From: Lentisphaerota bacterium
Lineage (GTDB): Bacteria; Verrucomicrobiota; Kiritimatiellia; RFP12; UBA3636
Reading direction: 5' to 3'
Assembly (NCBI GenBank): GCA_022837245.1
Contig: JALHHX010000040.1
Coordinates: forward strand, 3,098-28,974
DNA: 25,877 nucleotides
This document shows, piece after piece, positions 1 to 7,763 of the stretch. Position 1 is the first letter of the stretch; each line of letters starts with the position of its first letter. The position numbers and the translations under genes were made by a program. The notes below the pieces were generated by a model, which was given only the letters and a program-made list of their open reading frames with translations, was not told the DNA's origin and made no database searches.

Positions 1-33
1 AACTTTCCACTGGAGATCACAATAGGAAAAGGA

Positions 34-49
34 GGCTAAGGCCTTAGCC
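34..49 (-). terminator. Candidate terminator hairpin after the DUF4838 gene
   Basis: A perfect 16-bp palindrome (GGCTAAGGCCTTAGCC) lies about 35 bp past the TAG stop of the minus-strand DUF4838 gene. Read on the minus strand it is followed by TCCTTTTCC, a weak T-rich tract. A related hairpin with the same GGCTAAGG arm lies at the 3' end of the unit ending at 16840. The perfect palindrome leaves no loop of its own, so the inner GGCC would have to open. Function as a terminator is inference. Confidence 0.4.
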
Positions 50-83
50 CTAGCCCCTATGGCTTGGACACTAACCCCCAACC

Positions 84-2441
84 CTATTTCTCGATCAAGT
101 ACACGGGTCCGCAGAGGCCGCCGAGAAACAGTTCGGGCAATGGTATGTGCTCGATGTTGACGGCTATGACGTTCTCGACGCCCGGCTTCAGCTTGCCTTC
201 GAGGTCGAAGGTCACGCCGCGGAAGCCTTCTCGCGCCGCTTCGCCCACCTGCTCGCCGTTGATGTACAGCGTGACCTTGCGGTCTGCCTTGTAGAAGTGG
301 AGCATTAGGTTGGGTGAAGACTTGGGAGGGGTCCAGCGGACGCGATGCCACATTGGGCCGAAGTATTCAGGAAGTCCCTGTGCGTTGCGGGTGTCGGAAA
401 AGGTCTTTATGGTTTTCCAACCTGAATCGTCAAAGTCCGCAAGCCAAGGTTTCGCATCGGCGGCAAGTTCGTCGCCAGTGGCGGATTTCCATTCATCGGG
501 CAGCACGGCGATCACTTTGCGCGGCTCGGCGCCTTCAGGGTTCACGGCATTGAGGGCGGTCTTTACGTTGCCGGCCATGAAGCGACCGAGATAGTCGCTA
601 TCGTATTTGTTTGCCTGTCCCATGCGTTGCGACTCCGCGACGAAATCGCCCCAGACCTTGACGTGGTCGGATGCTTCGCGGACCTTGCCCGCGTTGATCA
701 GATCGTACCATTTGCGCCAGTATCCTGCGCGTGTGAGACCGCGGCGTGCGACGCTTACACGGCGTTTCTGCTGATCGGTCCCACGGGCGACGTCCTTCTC
801 GGCCTTTTTAATAAGCCGCTCGAGTTTGGCGAGATGCTCTGGCGTGTAGACGTGGTGCAGAGCATGGTAGGATCCGCTTTCAGTCTTCATTCCAAGGAAC
901 GCCGCGTCGATGCTCATCCAGTACTCCTCCATGGCCTCGGCCGCAGGGCCGTACGCTTTGTCCCAGTAGTCGGCCATTATCTTCCACGGATCAAGTCCCG
1001 GATCATACGAGAGGCGGATTGAAAGGTAGAGGTGCGGGGCGTACAGCTCCCAGCTGTTGAAGGACTCGAGACTGATTCCCACGCACCCTAGCTTGTAGAG
1101 GTACGGGAGGTCGTACGCCAATATAGAGATGCGCGAATAAGGGGTCATCACCTCGGCAAGGTTGTAATTGTAAGTACGCCAGCCGATCATGGACGCGCGG
1201 TCTGTCCAGCCCTTGACAATTTCATGGAGCTGTTGTTGTGAAGGCGCATTGGGATGGTTCAAGGGATGGTAGCGGCCGAACCGTATAGGTGCAATCCAGA
1301 TCGAAAGATTCGGGGAGAGCTTCTGCAGCTCCGGCTTCGTGGGGGGGAGAGTGTAGTCGCTGTACGCGTAGAACCCGTTTATGGAATCGGGATACTTCGC
1401 GTACGTCTTGAGCGCCGCCTCGTTCACGATGGTCATGAAGCGGTCTGTCATGGAGACGCGGCCCGAAGACGGATCTATGACGTCTGGATTGTCGTACGCC
1501 ATGGACTCCGGGCTGAAATCCTCACGGTGGTCGTCGGGCGGCGAGAACGAAATGCCGCCGGGGCTGGCCTCAGTTGCCTTCATTGCCCATTCATGGAAAC
1601 GTTTCCTTACTTCGGGATGGCCGATGTTGTACCAACCGCCCTTCACGCGTTTGCCGTTCTCGTCGAGACGGAACCATTCAGGATGCTCCTCGAAATCTTT
1701 ATCGGACAAGAAACCCCACGAGTGCCCCATGGGAATATCGCGTCCTCCATTTCCGTTCCATCCTTTCCAGTTCTGGTTTCCGAACGCGCCCTCGGCACCC
1801 CAGATCCGGCGGTATAGGAAACCAGGTTTTTCAGTGAAATCACCGACAGCCACGGAAAGTGAAGACGATTGCGGGTAGTGGCGGCCCCAAGCCGGATCCG
1901 CGAACCAGCGGCAGCCGAACTCCTCTTCAAGGAAACGGCCAACTGCGCGTTCCGAGGCATCGGGCGACTGCGAGGAGATATAAACGTTCTTACCGTCGCA
2001 CTTGACGCGGATCCCCTCATTGGAGCGCGACTTGGTGCCATCGACTTTGCAGCCGGCGTCCACTGCGGCCTGTCCGACAAAAATCGAAGGAGTGCCGGAG
2101 ACTGCTTTTTCCTGAATAGGCAGCTCCGCGCCAGACATAAGGTTAACCCACTCCTGAAGCATCTGGGCTGCGCGTTTGTCCGCAGCCTTCGCGACAATCG
2201 TTACCTTGGCGGCGCCGTTGTCAACGATGGCCAGCACGGGGCTCTTCGCCTTTTTATCTGCCTTCTCCTTATCTTCGGCGCGAACCTGCTGGAGCAGAGC
2301 CGCGCGCTGTTCAGCGGAGGGTGTGTAGACGGTGGCCGCCGCCTCCCCTTCTTTGGATGCGACTGCGCCTCCTTGCTGTCCGAATGCGCCGGCGGCGCAA
2401 ACCGAAACCAATACCCCTGCCATGATACAGTGTGTTTTCAT
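84..2441 (-). CDS. Secreted DUF4838 glycosidase-like protein, intact copy
   Basis: This 785-aa protein is a predicted exported carbohydrate-active protein of the DUF4838 type. An N-terminal signal peptide (about residues 1-21) is followed by an alpha-glucuronidase-N-like beta/alpha domain ending in the typical segment FLEEEFGCRWFADP. The DUF4838 TIM-barrel-like core follows, with SFSPPDDH and YAYSDYTLPP. The C-terminal approximately 140 residues look like a galactose-binding-like beta-sandwich (DEWKSA..., LYINGEQVG). The frame stays open upstream to 2807, but I chose ATG 2441: it begins the signal peptide and follows AAGGAG at good spacing, and the upstream part contains the promoter and operator. 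A damaged paralogue lies at 8630-10808 and shares motif order. The gene is monocistronic, with its own operator and TATAAT promoter. The true substrate of DUF4838 proteins is not known to me; glycan binding or cleavage is inferred. Confidence 0.85.
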   Translation of the reverse strand: MKTHCIMAGVLVSVCAAGAFGQQGGAVASKEGEAAATVYTPSAEQRAALLQQVRAEDKEKADKKAKSPVLAIVDNGAAKVTIVAKAADKRAAQMLQEWVNLMSGAELPIQEKAVSGTPSIFVGQAAVDAGCKVDGTKSRSNEGIRVKCDGKNVYISSQSPDASERAVGRFLEEEFGCRWFADPAWGRHYPQSSSLSVAVGDFTEKPGFLYRRIWGAEGAFGNQNWKGWNGNGGRDIPMGHSWGFLSDKDFEEHPEWFRLDENGKRVKGGWYNIGHPEVRKRFHEWAMKATEASPGGISFSPPDDHREDFSPESMAYDNPDVIDPSSGRVSMTDRFMTIVNEAALKTYAKYPDSINGFYAYSDYTLPPTKPELQKLSPNLSIWIAPIRFGRYHPLNHPNAPSQQQLHEIVKGWTDRASMIGWRTYNYNLAEVMTPYSRISILAYDLPYLYKLGCVGISLESFNSWELYAPHLYLSIRLSYDPGLDPWKIMADYWDKAYGPAAEAMEEYWMSIDAAFLGMKTESGSYHALHHVYTPEHLAKLERLIKKAEKDVARGTDQQKRRVSVARRGLTRAGYWRKWYDLINAGKVREASDHVKVWGDFVAESQRMGQANKYDSDYLGRFMAGNVKTALNAVNPEGAEPRKVIAVLPDEWKSATGDELAADAKPWLADFDDSGWKTIKTFSDTRNAQGLPEYFGPMWHRVRWTPPKSSPNLMLHFYKADRKVTLYINGEQVGEAAREGFRGVTFDLEGKLKPGVENVIAVNIEHIPLPELFLGGLCGPVYLIEK

Positions 2442-2525
2442 TTCTGCTCCTTGTTTGGTTGTAAACGGAATCTTCAACGGCCGGGGCAAATCCTGACAAC
2501 AAGCCTCACCCTGACCATGACGCAA

Positions 2526-2554
2526 ATTATACAACCAGGAAAGATGCAGAACCT
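2526..2554 (-). promoter_or_regulatory. Promoter of the intact DUF4838 gene
   Basis: On the minus strand a perfect TATAAT (plus-strand 2526-2531) lies 17 bp downstream of AGGTTC (2549-2554). The -35 match is poor, as expected for an activator-dependent promoter, and it directly abuts the second operator half-site. The transcript would begin near 2519, giving a leader of about 78 nt. Spacing between operator and TATAAT (22 nt) is the same as in the GH20 promoter at 12405. Confidence 0.6.
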
Positions 2555-2589
2555 CCTGCTTTTCAGCTAAATATATCCCGTTTCTTAAG
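2554..2589 (-). promoter_or_regulatory. Direct-repeat operator, copy 1 (AraC-type layout)
   Basis: Minus-strand half-site 1 is CTTAAGAAACGGGA (plus-strand 2576-2589). Half-site 2 is AAGCAGGA (2554-2561), 22 bp downstream in the same orientation. The same pair recurs at 12433-12468, 16430-16465 and 21822-21857, always upstream of a minus-strand transcription unit. The tandem orientation, two-turn spacing and overlap with the -35 region are the known layout of AraC-family activator sites. Identity of the binding protein is inference. Confidence 0.6.
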
Positions 2590-2689
2590 GTTTTCCAAAG
2601 ACGCTTCACTGTGGCGTCCTTCACCTCGACCAGACTGATCCATTCTGAGCGGTTGGAAAGCATGAGAGCATCGAAGTCAGAAAAAGAAG

Positions 2690-2718
2690 TTGCGTTTTTT
2701 ACGCATGCTGTATATGGT
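2690..2718 (+). promoter_or_regulatory. Promoter of the potD-like unit with overlapping inverted repeat
   Basis: TTGCGT (2690-2695) and TATGGT (2713-2718) are separated by 17 bp, a fair sigma70-type promoter. A perfect inverted repeat, TGCGT-N5-ACGCA (2691-2705), covers the -35 element and spacer. A protein bound there would block RNA polymerase, so it is a candidate repressor operator. It shares no sequence with the direct-repeat operators of the minus-strand units. Confidence 0.45.
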
Positions 2719-2731
2719 ATTTGGTGAATGC

Positions 2732-2749
2732 GGGGGGTATGAAGCCCCC
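2732..2749 (+). promoter_or_regulatory. Leader hairpin upstream of the potD-like gene
   Basis: A G-run (2732-2737) pairs with CCCCC (2745-2749) around an 8-nt loop, near the predicted 5' end of the plus-strand transcript. A smaller CCGG/CCGG hairpin follows before the AAGGAG ribosome binding site. There is no U-tract, so it is not an obvious attenuator. I do not recognise a known riboswitch. It may stabilise the 5' end or act in regulation. Confidence 0.3.
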
Positions 2750-2793
2750 TGAAAACAATTGCGCCGGCGTAATCCGGAAATAAGGAGTCGAAC

Positions 2794-3822
2794 ATGCGTA
2801 AATTCATTATGGCATCATACGCCGCCGTGATGGTGGCTGTTGTTGGATGCGGCGAATCAAAACCTATCCTGAACGTCTACAACTGGAGCGAATACATCGA
2901 CGAGGATATCGTGAAGGAGTTCGAGCAGAAAAACAACTGCCGAGTGGTAATAGACGTCTTCAACTCCAATGAGGCGATGCTAGCCAAGATTCAGGCCGGC
3001 GCGAAGGGCTATGACCTCATTTTCCCCAGCAGTTACATGGTCAAATTGATGGCTAAGAATGGACTCCTCGAAAAGATTGACAAGTCCAAAATCTCAACAC
3101 TCTCCAACATAGACCCCACGTACATAGTCACAGCCCTCGACCCCGACATGGAATACGGTGTCCCGTACATGGTCACTTTCACGGGGATCGCGTATCGCGG
3201 GGATAGCGTCAAAGACGTGGACAAAAGCTGGGACGTCTTCGAAAAACGCACGGACCTGAAGGGACGGATGACTTTGCTCGACGACATGCGAGAGACCATC
3301 GGCGCCGCGCTAAAGTATAAGGGATACAGCGCCAACTCCACAAACGCCACCGAGCTCGCTGAGGCGCGCGACGAGGTCATCAAATGGAAGGCCAACATCG
3401 CCAAGTTCGAGAACGAGCAGTACAAAAACGGCATAGCCACCGGCGAGTTCCTGCTCGTACATGGCTACCATGGCGATATCGGACAAGTGCGGCTGGAAGA
3501 CGACGACGTCCAATTTTTCCTTCCCCGCGAGGGCTTCCTCGTGAGCTGCGACGAGATGGTGATACCCAAGGACGCTGCCGACAAAGACCTTGCCTACAAG
3601 TTTATCGAGTTTCTGCACGAGGGCGAAATAGCAGCTCGCAATATGGCGTTCACGACGTACTGGTGCCCAAACAACGCAGCCCTGCCCTTCATGTCCGATG
3701 AGTATAAGGCTTCGATCATACCTTCGTCCGAGGATTTCCAACGCGGAGAGGTGATCGACGACGTGGGCGAGTCGCTTCGTCTATTCACCGAGACCTGGGA
3801 CAAAATCAAAGCTGCAAAATAA
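2794..3822 (+). CDS. potD: PotD-like polyamine-binding lipoprotein
   Basis: This 342-aa protein is an extracytoplasmic solute-binding protein of the spermidine/putrescine (PotD/PotF) type. It has a lipoprotein signal peptide with lipobox VVGC, so Cys19 would be lipidated. The mature N-terminus reads LNVYNWSEYIDEDIVKEFE, the hallmark opening of PotD-type proteins. The segments GYDLIFPSSYMV and VPYMVTFTGIAYR also fit the family, and the length is normal. ATG 2794 follows AAGGAG at 7 nt. No potA, potB or potC gene lies in the window, so it is an orphan here; its transporter may lie elsewhere. The next gene starts 1 nt after its stop, implying a two-gene operon. The real ligand may be another small cation or amine rather than spermidine. 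Confidence 0.85.
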   Translation: MRKFIMASYAAVMVAVVGCGESKPILNVYNWSEYIDEDIVKEFEQKNNCRVVIDVFNSNEAMLAKIQAGAKGYDLIFPSSYMVKLMAKNGLLEKIDKSKISTLSNIDPTYIVTALDPDMEYGVPYMVTFTGIAYRGDSVKDVDKSWDVFEKRTDLKGRMTLLDDMRETIGAALKYKGYSANSTNATELAEARDEVIKWKANIAKFENEQYKNGIATGEFLLVHGYHGDIGQVRLEDDDVQFFLPREGFLVSCDEMVIPKDAADKDLAYKFIEFLHEGEIAARNMAFTTYWCPNNAALPFMSDEYKASIIPSSEDFQRGEVIDDVGESLRLFTETWDKIKAAK

Positions 3823-3823
3823 C

Positions 3824-4966
3824 GTGAAAACGTCGTTAAAACTCGGAATAGTAGGCGCATGCGGACGCGGGGCCAGCTTTAAATCCGCATGCGACGCCGT
3901 CGGAGACGTAGAAATACGAGCGGTGTGCGACACAAACGCCGATGGCTTGTCAGTCGCGCGCGAGAGGCTTGGCGCACGTGAACAGTACACGGACTATGCG
4001 GAAATGCTAGACCGCTCGGAACTTGACGCCGTAATCATTGGCACGCCGATGCACTTCCACGTTCCGATGGCGATCGCCGCGCTCGAGCGCGATCTGCACG
4101 TGCTTTCAGAGGTCCCTGCCGCAGTATCAATAGACGAGTGCCGCAAGCTCGTCGCCTCATGCCGGGCGAGCAGAGGCATCTACATGATGGCCGAAAACTA
4201 CATCTACATGAAGTCGAACCAGATTATTAAAGAACTGGTTCGGCAAGGTCTGTTCGGCACTCCGTACTATGCCGAGGGAGAATATCTGCACGAGCTCAAG
4301 TACATGAACGAGTACTCGACGCCTTGGCGCCGCCGCTGGCAGACAGGCATTGATGGCATAACTTACGGCACGCACAGTCTGGGACCGATACTTCAGTGGA
4401 TGCCTGGAGACCGCGTCACACGAGTGTGCTGCGAGGGAACAGGTGTGCACCACTCCGACCACACGGGGAAGCCTTACTCACAAGCTTCCAGCACAATGCT
4501 GTGCAAGACGGCTAAAGACGCACTGATCAAAATACGCGTAGACATGCTGTCAGACCGACCGCACGCAATTACGAACTACCAACTGCAGGGCACGGACGGC
4601 TGCTACGAATCCTCGCGTGGCGGTCCCGGCGATCGTGACAAGATCTGGCTGCGTTCCTTGAGCGGAAACATGACCTGGACAGATCTCGACGCATTCGCGA
4701 ACATCTCAGATCTCGCCAACAAATATCTTCCAGAGATGTGGCGGAAACAAGGCGCTGCCGCTTCTCGAGCCGGACACGGCGGAGGGGATTATTTCGAAGT
4801 CCTCGACTTCATCGATGCCGCGCGCGGCTTGCGGCCACCCACAGTTGGCATCAACGAGGCAATGGACATTACTCTCCCCGGGCTCGTGAGCCAGCAGTCT
4901 ATAGCCGAAGGCGGTCGGTGGCTTGAAGTCCCCGACTCGCGGGATCCGGAATTTTCCGCCCAGTAG
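3824..4966 (+). CDS. Gfo/Idh/MocA family protein, EVP variant
   Basis: This 380-aa predicted cytoplasmic NAD(P)-dependent sugar oxidoreductase has a Rossmann domain opening LGIVGACGRG (GxxGxxG). It continues with VCDTNADGL, IIGTPMHFH and the signature position SEVPAA near residues 95-100. Most family members carry EKP there; here Val replaces the lysine (residue 97), so the usual hydride-transfer mechanism may be altered. The C-terminal domain includes GITYGTHSLGP and AGHGGGDYF; the latter resembles HGG-D segments of GH109-type members. The start is GTG at 3824, one base after the upstream TAA, with no clear ribosome binding site, so translation is probably coupled to the potD-like gene. An intact ATG would lose the Rossmann motif. 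The substrate is unknown. It differs in length and sequence from the other Gfo/Idh/MocA protein at 6402-7733. Confidence 0.85.
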   Translation: MKTSLKLGIVGACGRGASFKSACDAVGDVEIRAVCDTNADGLSVARERLGAREQYTDYAEMLDRSELDAVIIGTPMHFHVPMAIAALERDLHVLSEVPAAVSIDECRKLVASCRASRGIYMMAENYIYMKSNQIIKELVRQGLFGTPYYAEGEYLHELKYMNEYSTPWRRRWQTGIDGITYGTHSLGPILQWMPGDRVTRVCCEGTGVHHSDHTGKPYSQASSTMLCKTAKDALIKIRVDMLSDRPHAITNYQLQGTDGCYESSRGGPGDRDKIWLRSLSGNMTWTDLDAFANISDLANKYLPEMWRKQGAAASRAGHGGGDYFEVLDFIDAARGLRPPTVGINEAMDITLPGLVSQQSIAEGGRWLEVPDSRDPEFSAQ

Positions 4967-5016
4967 ATTAGTATTCACCTACGACGCTCCGCTATGTGGC
5001 GAATTGTCCCACCCGG

Positions 5017-5035
5017 AGCTGGTTCCAGCTTTTAT
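5017..5035 (+). terminator. Rho-independent terminator of the plus-strand unit
   Basis: The inverted repeat AGCTGGTTCCAGCT is followed directly by TTTTA, about 50 bp after the stop of the plus-strand Gfo/Idh/MocA gene. It lies in the convergent gap between that gene and the minus-strand uxaE-like gene, where a terminator is expected. Confidence 0.6.
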
Positions 5036-5082
5036 GGCTTTATGCAGGGAGGTATGGGAGCTAGATGAATTTCGCGCGACCT

Positions 5083-6363
5083 CTAGCCCCGGGGGAATAC
5101 TTTGCGGATGTGTCTTTCGAGAAGATTGGCAGTGACTTCCCGCGCGATGATGTCGCGGTGCTTTTCGAGCAACGTGATGTAACGCTGCCCAGCCTCCGCG
5201 GCCAGCTTGAATGCGACGTGCAGCAGTTGGCGCAGGTTCGGATTAAAGTTTGGGTTTTCAGGAATATGGCGCAGTGCCGCGGCGAAACGCCCGCCATCCC
5301 AGCCGGCGACTTCTTCCACCGGAGGCAGACCGGCCGGATCTATATCGATGACAGTGGCGTATGGTTTCGAAAGTTCTTCGCGGCGGACAAGCGCTGCGCC
5401 CCAGATTTCCTTGACGAACTCCAACGCGTCACCTCCAGCTAGAGAAAGTCCGATGAGCTCCTCGAGCCACGTCGTCCCCGCCGTCTTGAGATGCAACCCC
5501 GCGCCAGTCTTCTCAAGCGTTTTGCGGATCGGTTCGTAGATGGAGAACTTGTCGCTTCCTGAATGGACGCTCAACTTGATGTCGTCAGGTAGTCCGAGAT
5601 TCGCGCACGCCAATGCGAGCACGGCTACGTCGGCTTCGAACTCGCGCCCGAAAGCCGCAGGGTTCCCCACGTAGTCCACGCCCTTGTTGAAGCGTCCGCT
5701 GAAGCGGGGTGCTATGGTGCGCACGGGGATCTTTTCATCCGAGAGCGCCGTGAGTATAACAAGCAACTCGGCTGGCGTCTGTGGAGAGTCAGTCTCGTCC
5801 ATCGACACCTCGACAACGAACGTCGCGGCGCCGCGCTGTTCTGTAATGTGGCGATATGTTTTGCCAGCCTCAATTGCAGCGTTTAGGTATTTGCGTGCGG
5901 CTGCTTCGACCAGCTCGCGGTGGAGATCAAGCTTTCTGCCGAGGCCCGGGAGTTCCGGGGCCGAACCGAATATTTTGAGCACGCGCTCCGCCAGGTTGCT
6001 GATTGCAGAGTCATCGGCTGGCTTGCCGATCGCATCGGCGACATCAAGCGTGAAGAAGTCACAGGCGTGGATGAACTTGTCGACGTTCGCAAGGCCTACA
6101 TGGTCGGCGTCGAGCAGGTATGCGTGGATCCATTCCTTCTCGGCTACGGCGGCGTCTGCAGCGGCGCGAGTGTCTTCCGGGCGAGTGCCGATTAGCGAAT
6201 GCTCGCGGTTGGACTTGTTCCAGACCGGCGTGACGTTGATTCCCTCGCGCCGCGCCTCGATCAACGCGGCAAGCTGCGCCGCTCCCTGATGCCCGAACCT
6301 GTCGCCAATTCCGAATGAGAAACGCCCCAGCTCTGGCGCTCGATTTTTGCTTGTGTTTGTCAT
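5083..6363 (-). CDS. uxaE: Tagaturonate epimerase (UxaE) family protein
   Basis: This 426-aa protein resembles the UxaE family, which interconverts D-tagaturonate and D-fructuronate in uronic-acid catabolism. The opening FSFGIGDRFGHQGAAQL (about residues 15-31) is the family signature as I recall it. Further support comes from LSVHSGSDKFSIY, a probable metal- or substrate-binding segment, and LHLKTAGTTWLEE. There is no signal peptide, so it acts in the cytoplasm. ATG 6363 lies 38 bp after the stop of the upstream Gfo/Idh/MocA gene; the ribosome binding site is weak. It is the last gene of the GH20 operon, which suggests the released sugar includes a uronate or is converted to a keto-uronate. 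Some PVC relatives of this family may act on other ketose acids or sugars, so the exact reaction is inference. Confidence 0.7.
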   Translation of the reverse strand: MTNTSKNRAPELGRFSFGIGDRFGHQGAAQLAALIEARREGINVTPVWNKSNREHSLIGTRPEDTRAAADAAVAEKEWIHAYLLDADHVGLANVDKFIHACDFFTLDVADAIGKPADDSAISNLAERVLKIFGSAPELPGLGRKLDLHRELVEAAARKYLNAAIEAGKTYRHITEQRGAATFVVEVSMDETDSPQTPAELLVILTALSDEKIPVRTIAPRFSGRFNKGVDYVGNPAAFGREFEADVAVLALACANLGLPDDIKLSVHSGSDKFSIYEPIRKTLEKTGAGLHLKTAGTTWLEELIGLSLAGGDALEFVKEIWGAALVRREELSKPYATVIDIDPAGLPPVEEVAGWDGGRFAAALRHIPENPNFNPNLRQLLHVAFKLAAEAGQRYITLLEKHRDIIAREVTANLLERHIRKVFPRG

Positions 6364-6401
6364 GATGGTTATTTTCTTTGGATTTAACGTTATACGGTTG
6401 A

Positions 6402-7733
6402 TCAGGCGTCGTATTTCCCAGAGAGCAGATCATCAAGGTTGATTAACCTTTTGTCTTTGCTGGAACGCCACACGGCCTCACCCATTGCGACCGACACGGC
6501 GCCTGCGGCCGTACCTGCAACGAGTTTGAGTTCTTTGGATTCCTCGCAGACTTCGCCGAACAGATCTCGCTGAATCGCGTAATCTGCGCCACCATGGCCG
6601 CCTGCGACGGCAGGAACTGTTATCACTTCCTTACCTCCGAAAAGCGGAAAGAAGGTGAAACCGGAGGCTGTTTGCGCCGGGTCGGTTACACCTGTGGGAT
6701 CGGGGTTGCTGTGGTTCGACATTTCGACACGTCCCTTGGTGCCATTGATTCCGAGCACGAACCCCTCCCAGGGAGTGCAGAAGTTGCAGGAGTAGCTGAG
6801 CGAGGCACCTCCCTTGTAGCGCGCAGTCATAGAGATTGTATCCTCGATATCGATTGCTTTGTCGTAAATCCACCGAGGTTTACTAGAAGGATATTGAGCC
6901 TCCAATGGAAGCTTGTATTTGTCCCAACCAGTGTTTGGCACGGGTTTGTCGACGCGGATTTTTTTTGAATAGTGCTTTTCGAACACCGGGCAATGTCTGC
7001 GTTCTTCGCGGTGGTCTTCGTAAGGACGCCCCTGCTCGTCGCGCGGACGCAGTGCGCCGTCGGCTCCGTAGTAGTTGAGCTTGACGAACGAGAACAGCTC
7101 GACCGGCGTGTCGCCAACAAACCAGTTGACAAGGTCGAAATGATGGCAGCATTTGTGGATGCAAAGTCCCCCGGACTTGTCGCGCTCACGGTTCCATCTG
7201 TAGAAATAGCTGGAACCGTGGTTGGTGTCAAGATTGTATGTGAACTCCACGTTGGTGACCCTGCCGATGTTGCCTTCCATCAGGAACCGCTTCAACTGTT
7301 TGTGGGCCGGAGGGTAGCGGTAGTTGAATGCCACGCGCAGAGCACGTCCACTGCGCGCCTCAGCAGCTTGGATTTCACGCACTTGGGCGCAGTTGATGGC
7401 CATCGGTTTTTCAACAATGACGTCGCAGCCCGCGTCGAGCCCGGCGACTATGTACCTGGCATGACTGTAGTCAGGCGATGCAACAAGAACCACGTCTGGA
7501 CGCGTCTCGGCGATCATCTTGCCGAAGTCATCGGGCAAGTAGTGCGGAATGTCGCCGTTCGTTATCGAAAGGTACTGCTCCACGCGCGGCATGTCTATGT
7601 CCAGGATGCCCACAATCTCTGATGTATCCGAAAAGTTCGGCCCGTCGGCATGTCCGAGGCCACGAATCGGATTCATGAAGTGGTACATTCCGCGGACACT
7701 CAAGCCGCATATCGCATAGCGTTTCTTTTTCAT
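6402..7733 (-). CDS. Gfo/Idh/MocA family oxidoreductase
   Basis: This 443-aa protein is a predicted cytoplasmic NAD(P)-dependent dehydrogenase of the Gfo/Idh/MocA family. It has a nucleotide-binding start (YAICGLSVRG), an acidic strand end (VGILDID), VASPDYSHARY, and the canonical VEKPMA at about residues 107-112 with the catalytic lysine (K109). The second domain has GGLCIHKCCHHFD, where His residues usually contact the sugar, and AGGHGGADY near the C-terminus. The start ATG follows an A-rich GAGAAAG ribosome binding site 30 bp after the GH20-like gene, so it belongs to the same operon. Beside glycosidases and UxaE it most likely oxidises, or oxidatively hydrolyses, a released sugar. The substrate cannot be read from sequence. 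Confidence 0.88.
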   Translation of the reverse strand: MKKKRYAICGLSVRGMYHFMNPIRGLGHADGPNFSDTSEIVGILDIDMPRVEQYLSITNGDIPHYLPDDFGKMIAETRPDVVLVASPDYSHARYIVAGLDAGCDVIVEKPMAINCAQVREIQAAEARSGRALRVAFNYRYPPAHKQLKRFLMEGNIGRVTNVEFTYNLDTNHGSSYFYRWNRERDKSGGLCIHKCCHHFDLVNWFVGDTPVELFSFVKLNYYGADGALRPRDEQGRPYEDHREERRHCPVFEKHYSKKIRVDKPVPNTGWDKYKLPLEAQYPSSKPRWIYDKAIDIEDTISMTARYKGGASLSYSCNFCTPWEGFVLGINGTKGRVEMSNHSNPDPTGVTDPAQTASGFTFFPLFGGKEVITVPAVAGGHGGADYAIQRDLFGEVCEESKELKLVAGTAAGAVSVAMGEAVWRSSKDKRLINLDDLLSGKYDA

Positions 7734-7763
7734 TTTTTTCTTTCTCTTAAGTGACTTGCAAGT

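Larger units (their letters stand above)
2442..2793. other. Divergent intergenic region with two promoters
   Basis: This 352-bp gap separates the minus-strand DUF4838 gene from the plus-strand potD-like gene. Toward the minus strand it holds a TATAAT promoter and the conserved direct-repeat operator (2526-2589). Toward the plus strand it holds a TTGCGT/TATGGT promoter overlapped by an inverted repeat (2690-2718), then a G5/C5 hairpin in the leader. I see no gene in it. The minus-strand open frame that crosses it has no recognisable protein sequence. Confidence 0.7.

Noticed and set aside
1869..2570. Long plus-strand open frames opposite the DUF4838 gene (also opposite GH20, the propeller and the glycine-rich genes)
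   Set aside because: They lie fully antisense to well-supported genes, have arginine/alanine-biased shadow composition, and show no motif or ribosome binding site.
2442..2807. N-terminal extension of 122 codons of the DUF4838 frame
   Set aside because: The extension covers the TATAAT promoter and operator, has no protein-like motif, and places the signal peptide inside the protein. The start at 2441 has a good ribosome binding site.
7741..7752. TTTCTCTTAAGTG resembling operator half-site 1
   Set aside because: It lacks the GGGA part and the second half-site, and lies in the 30-bp gap between two genes of one operon.
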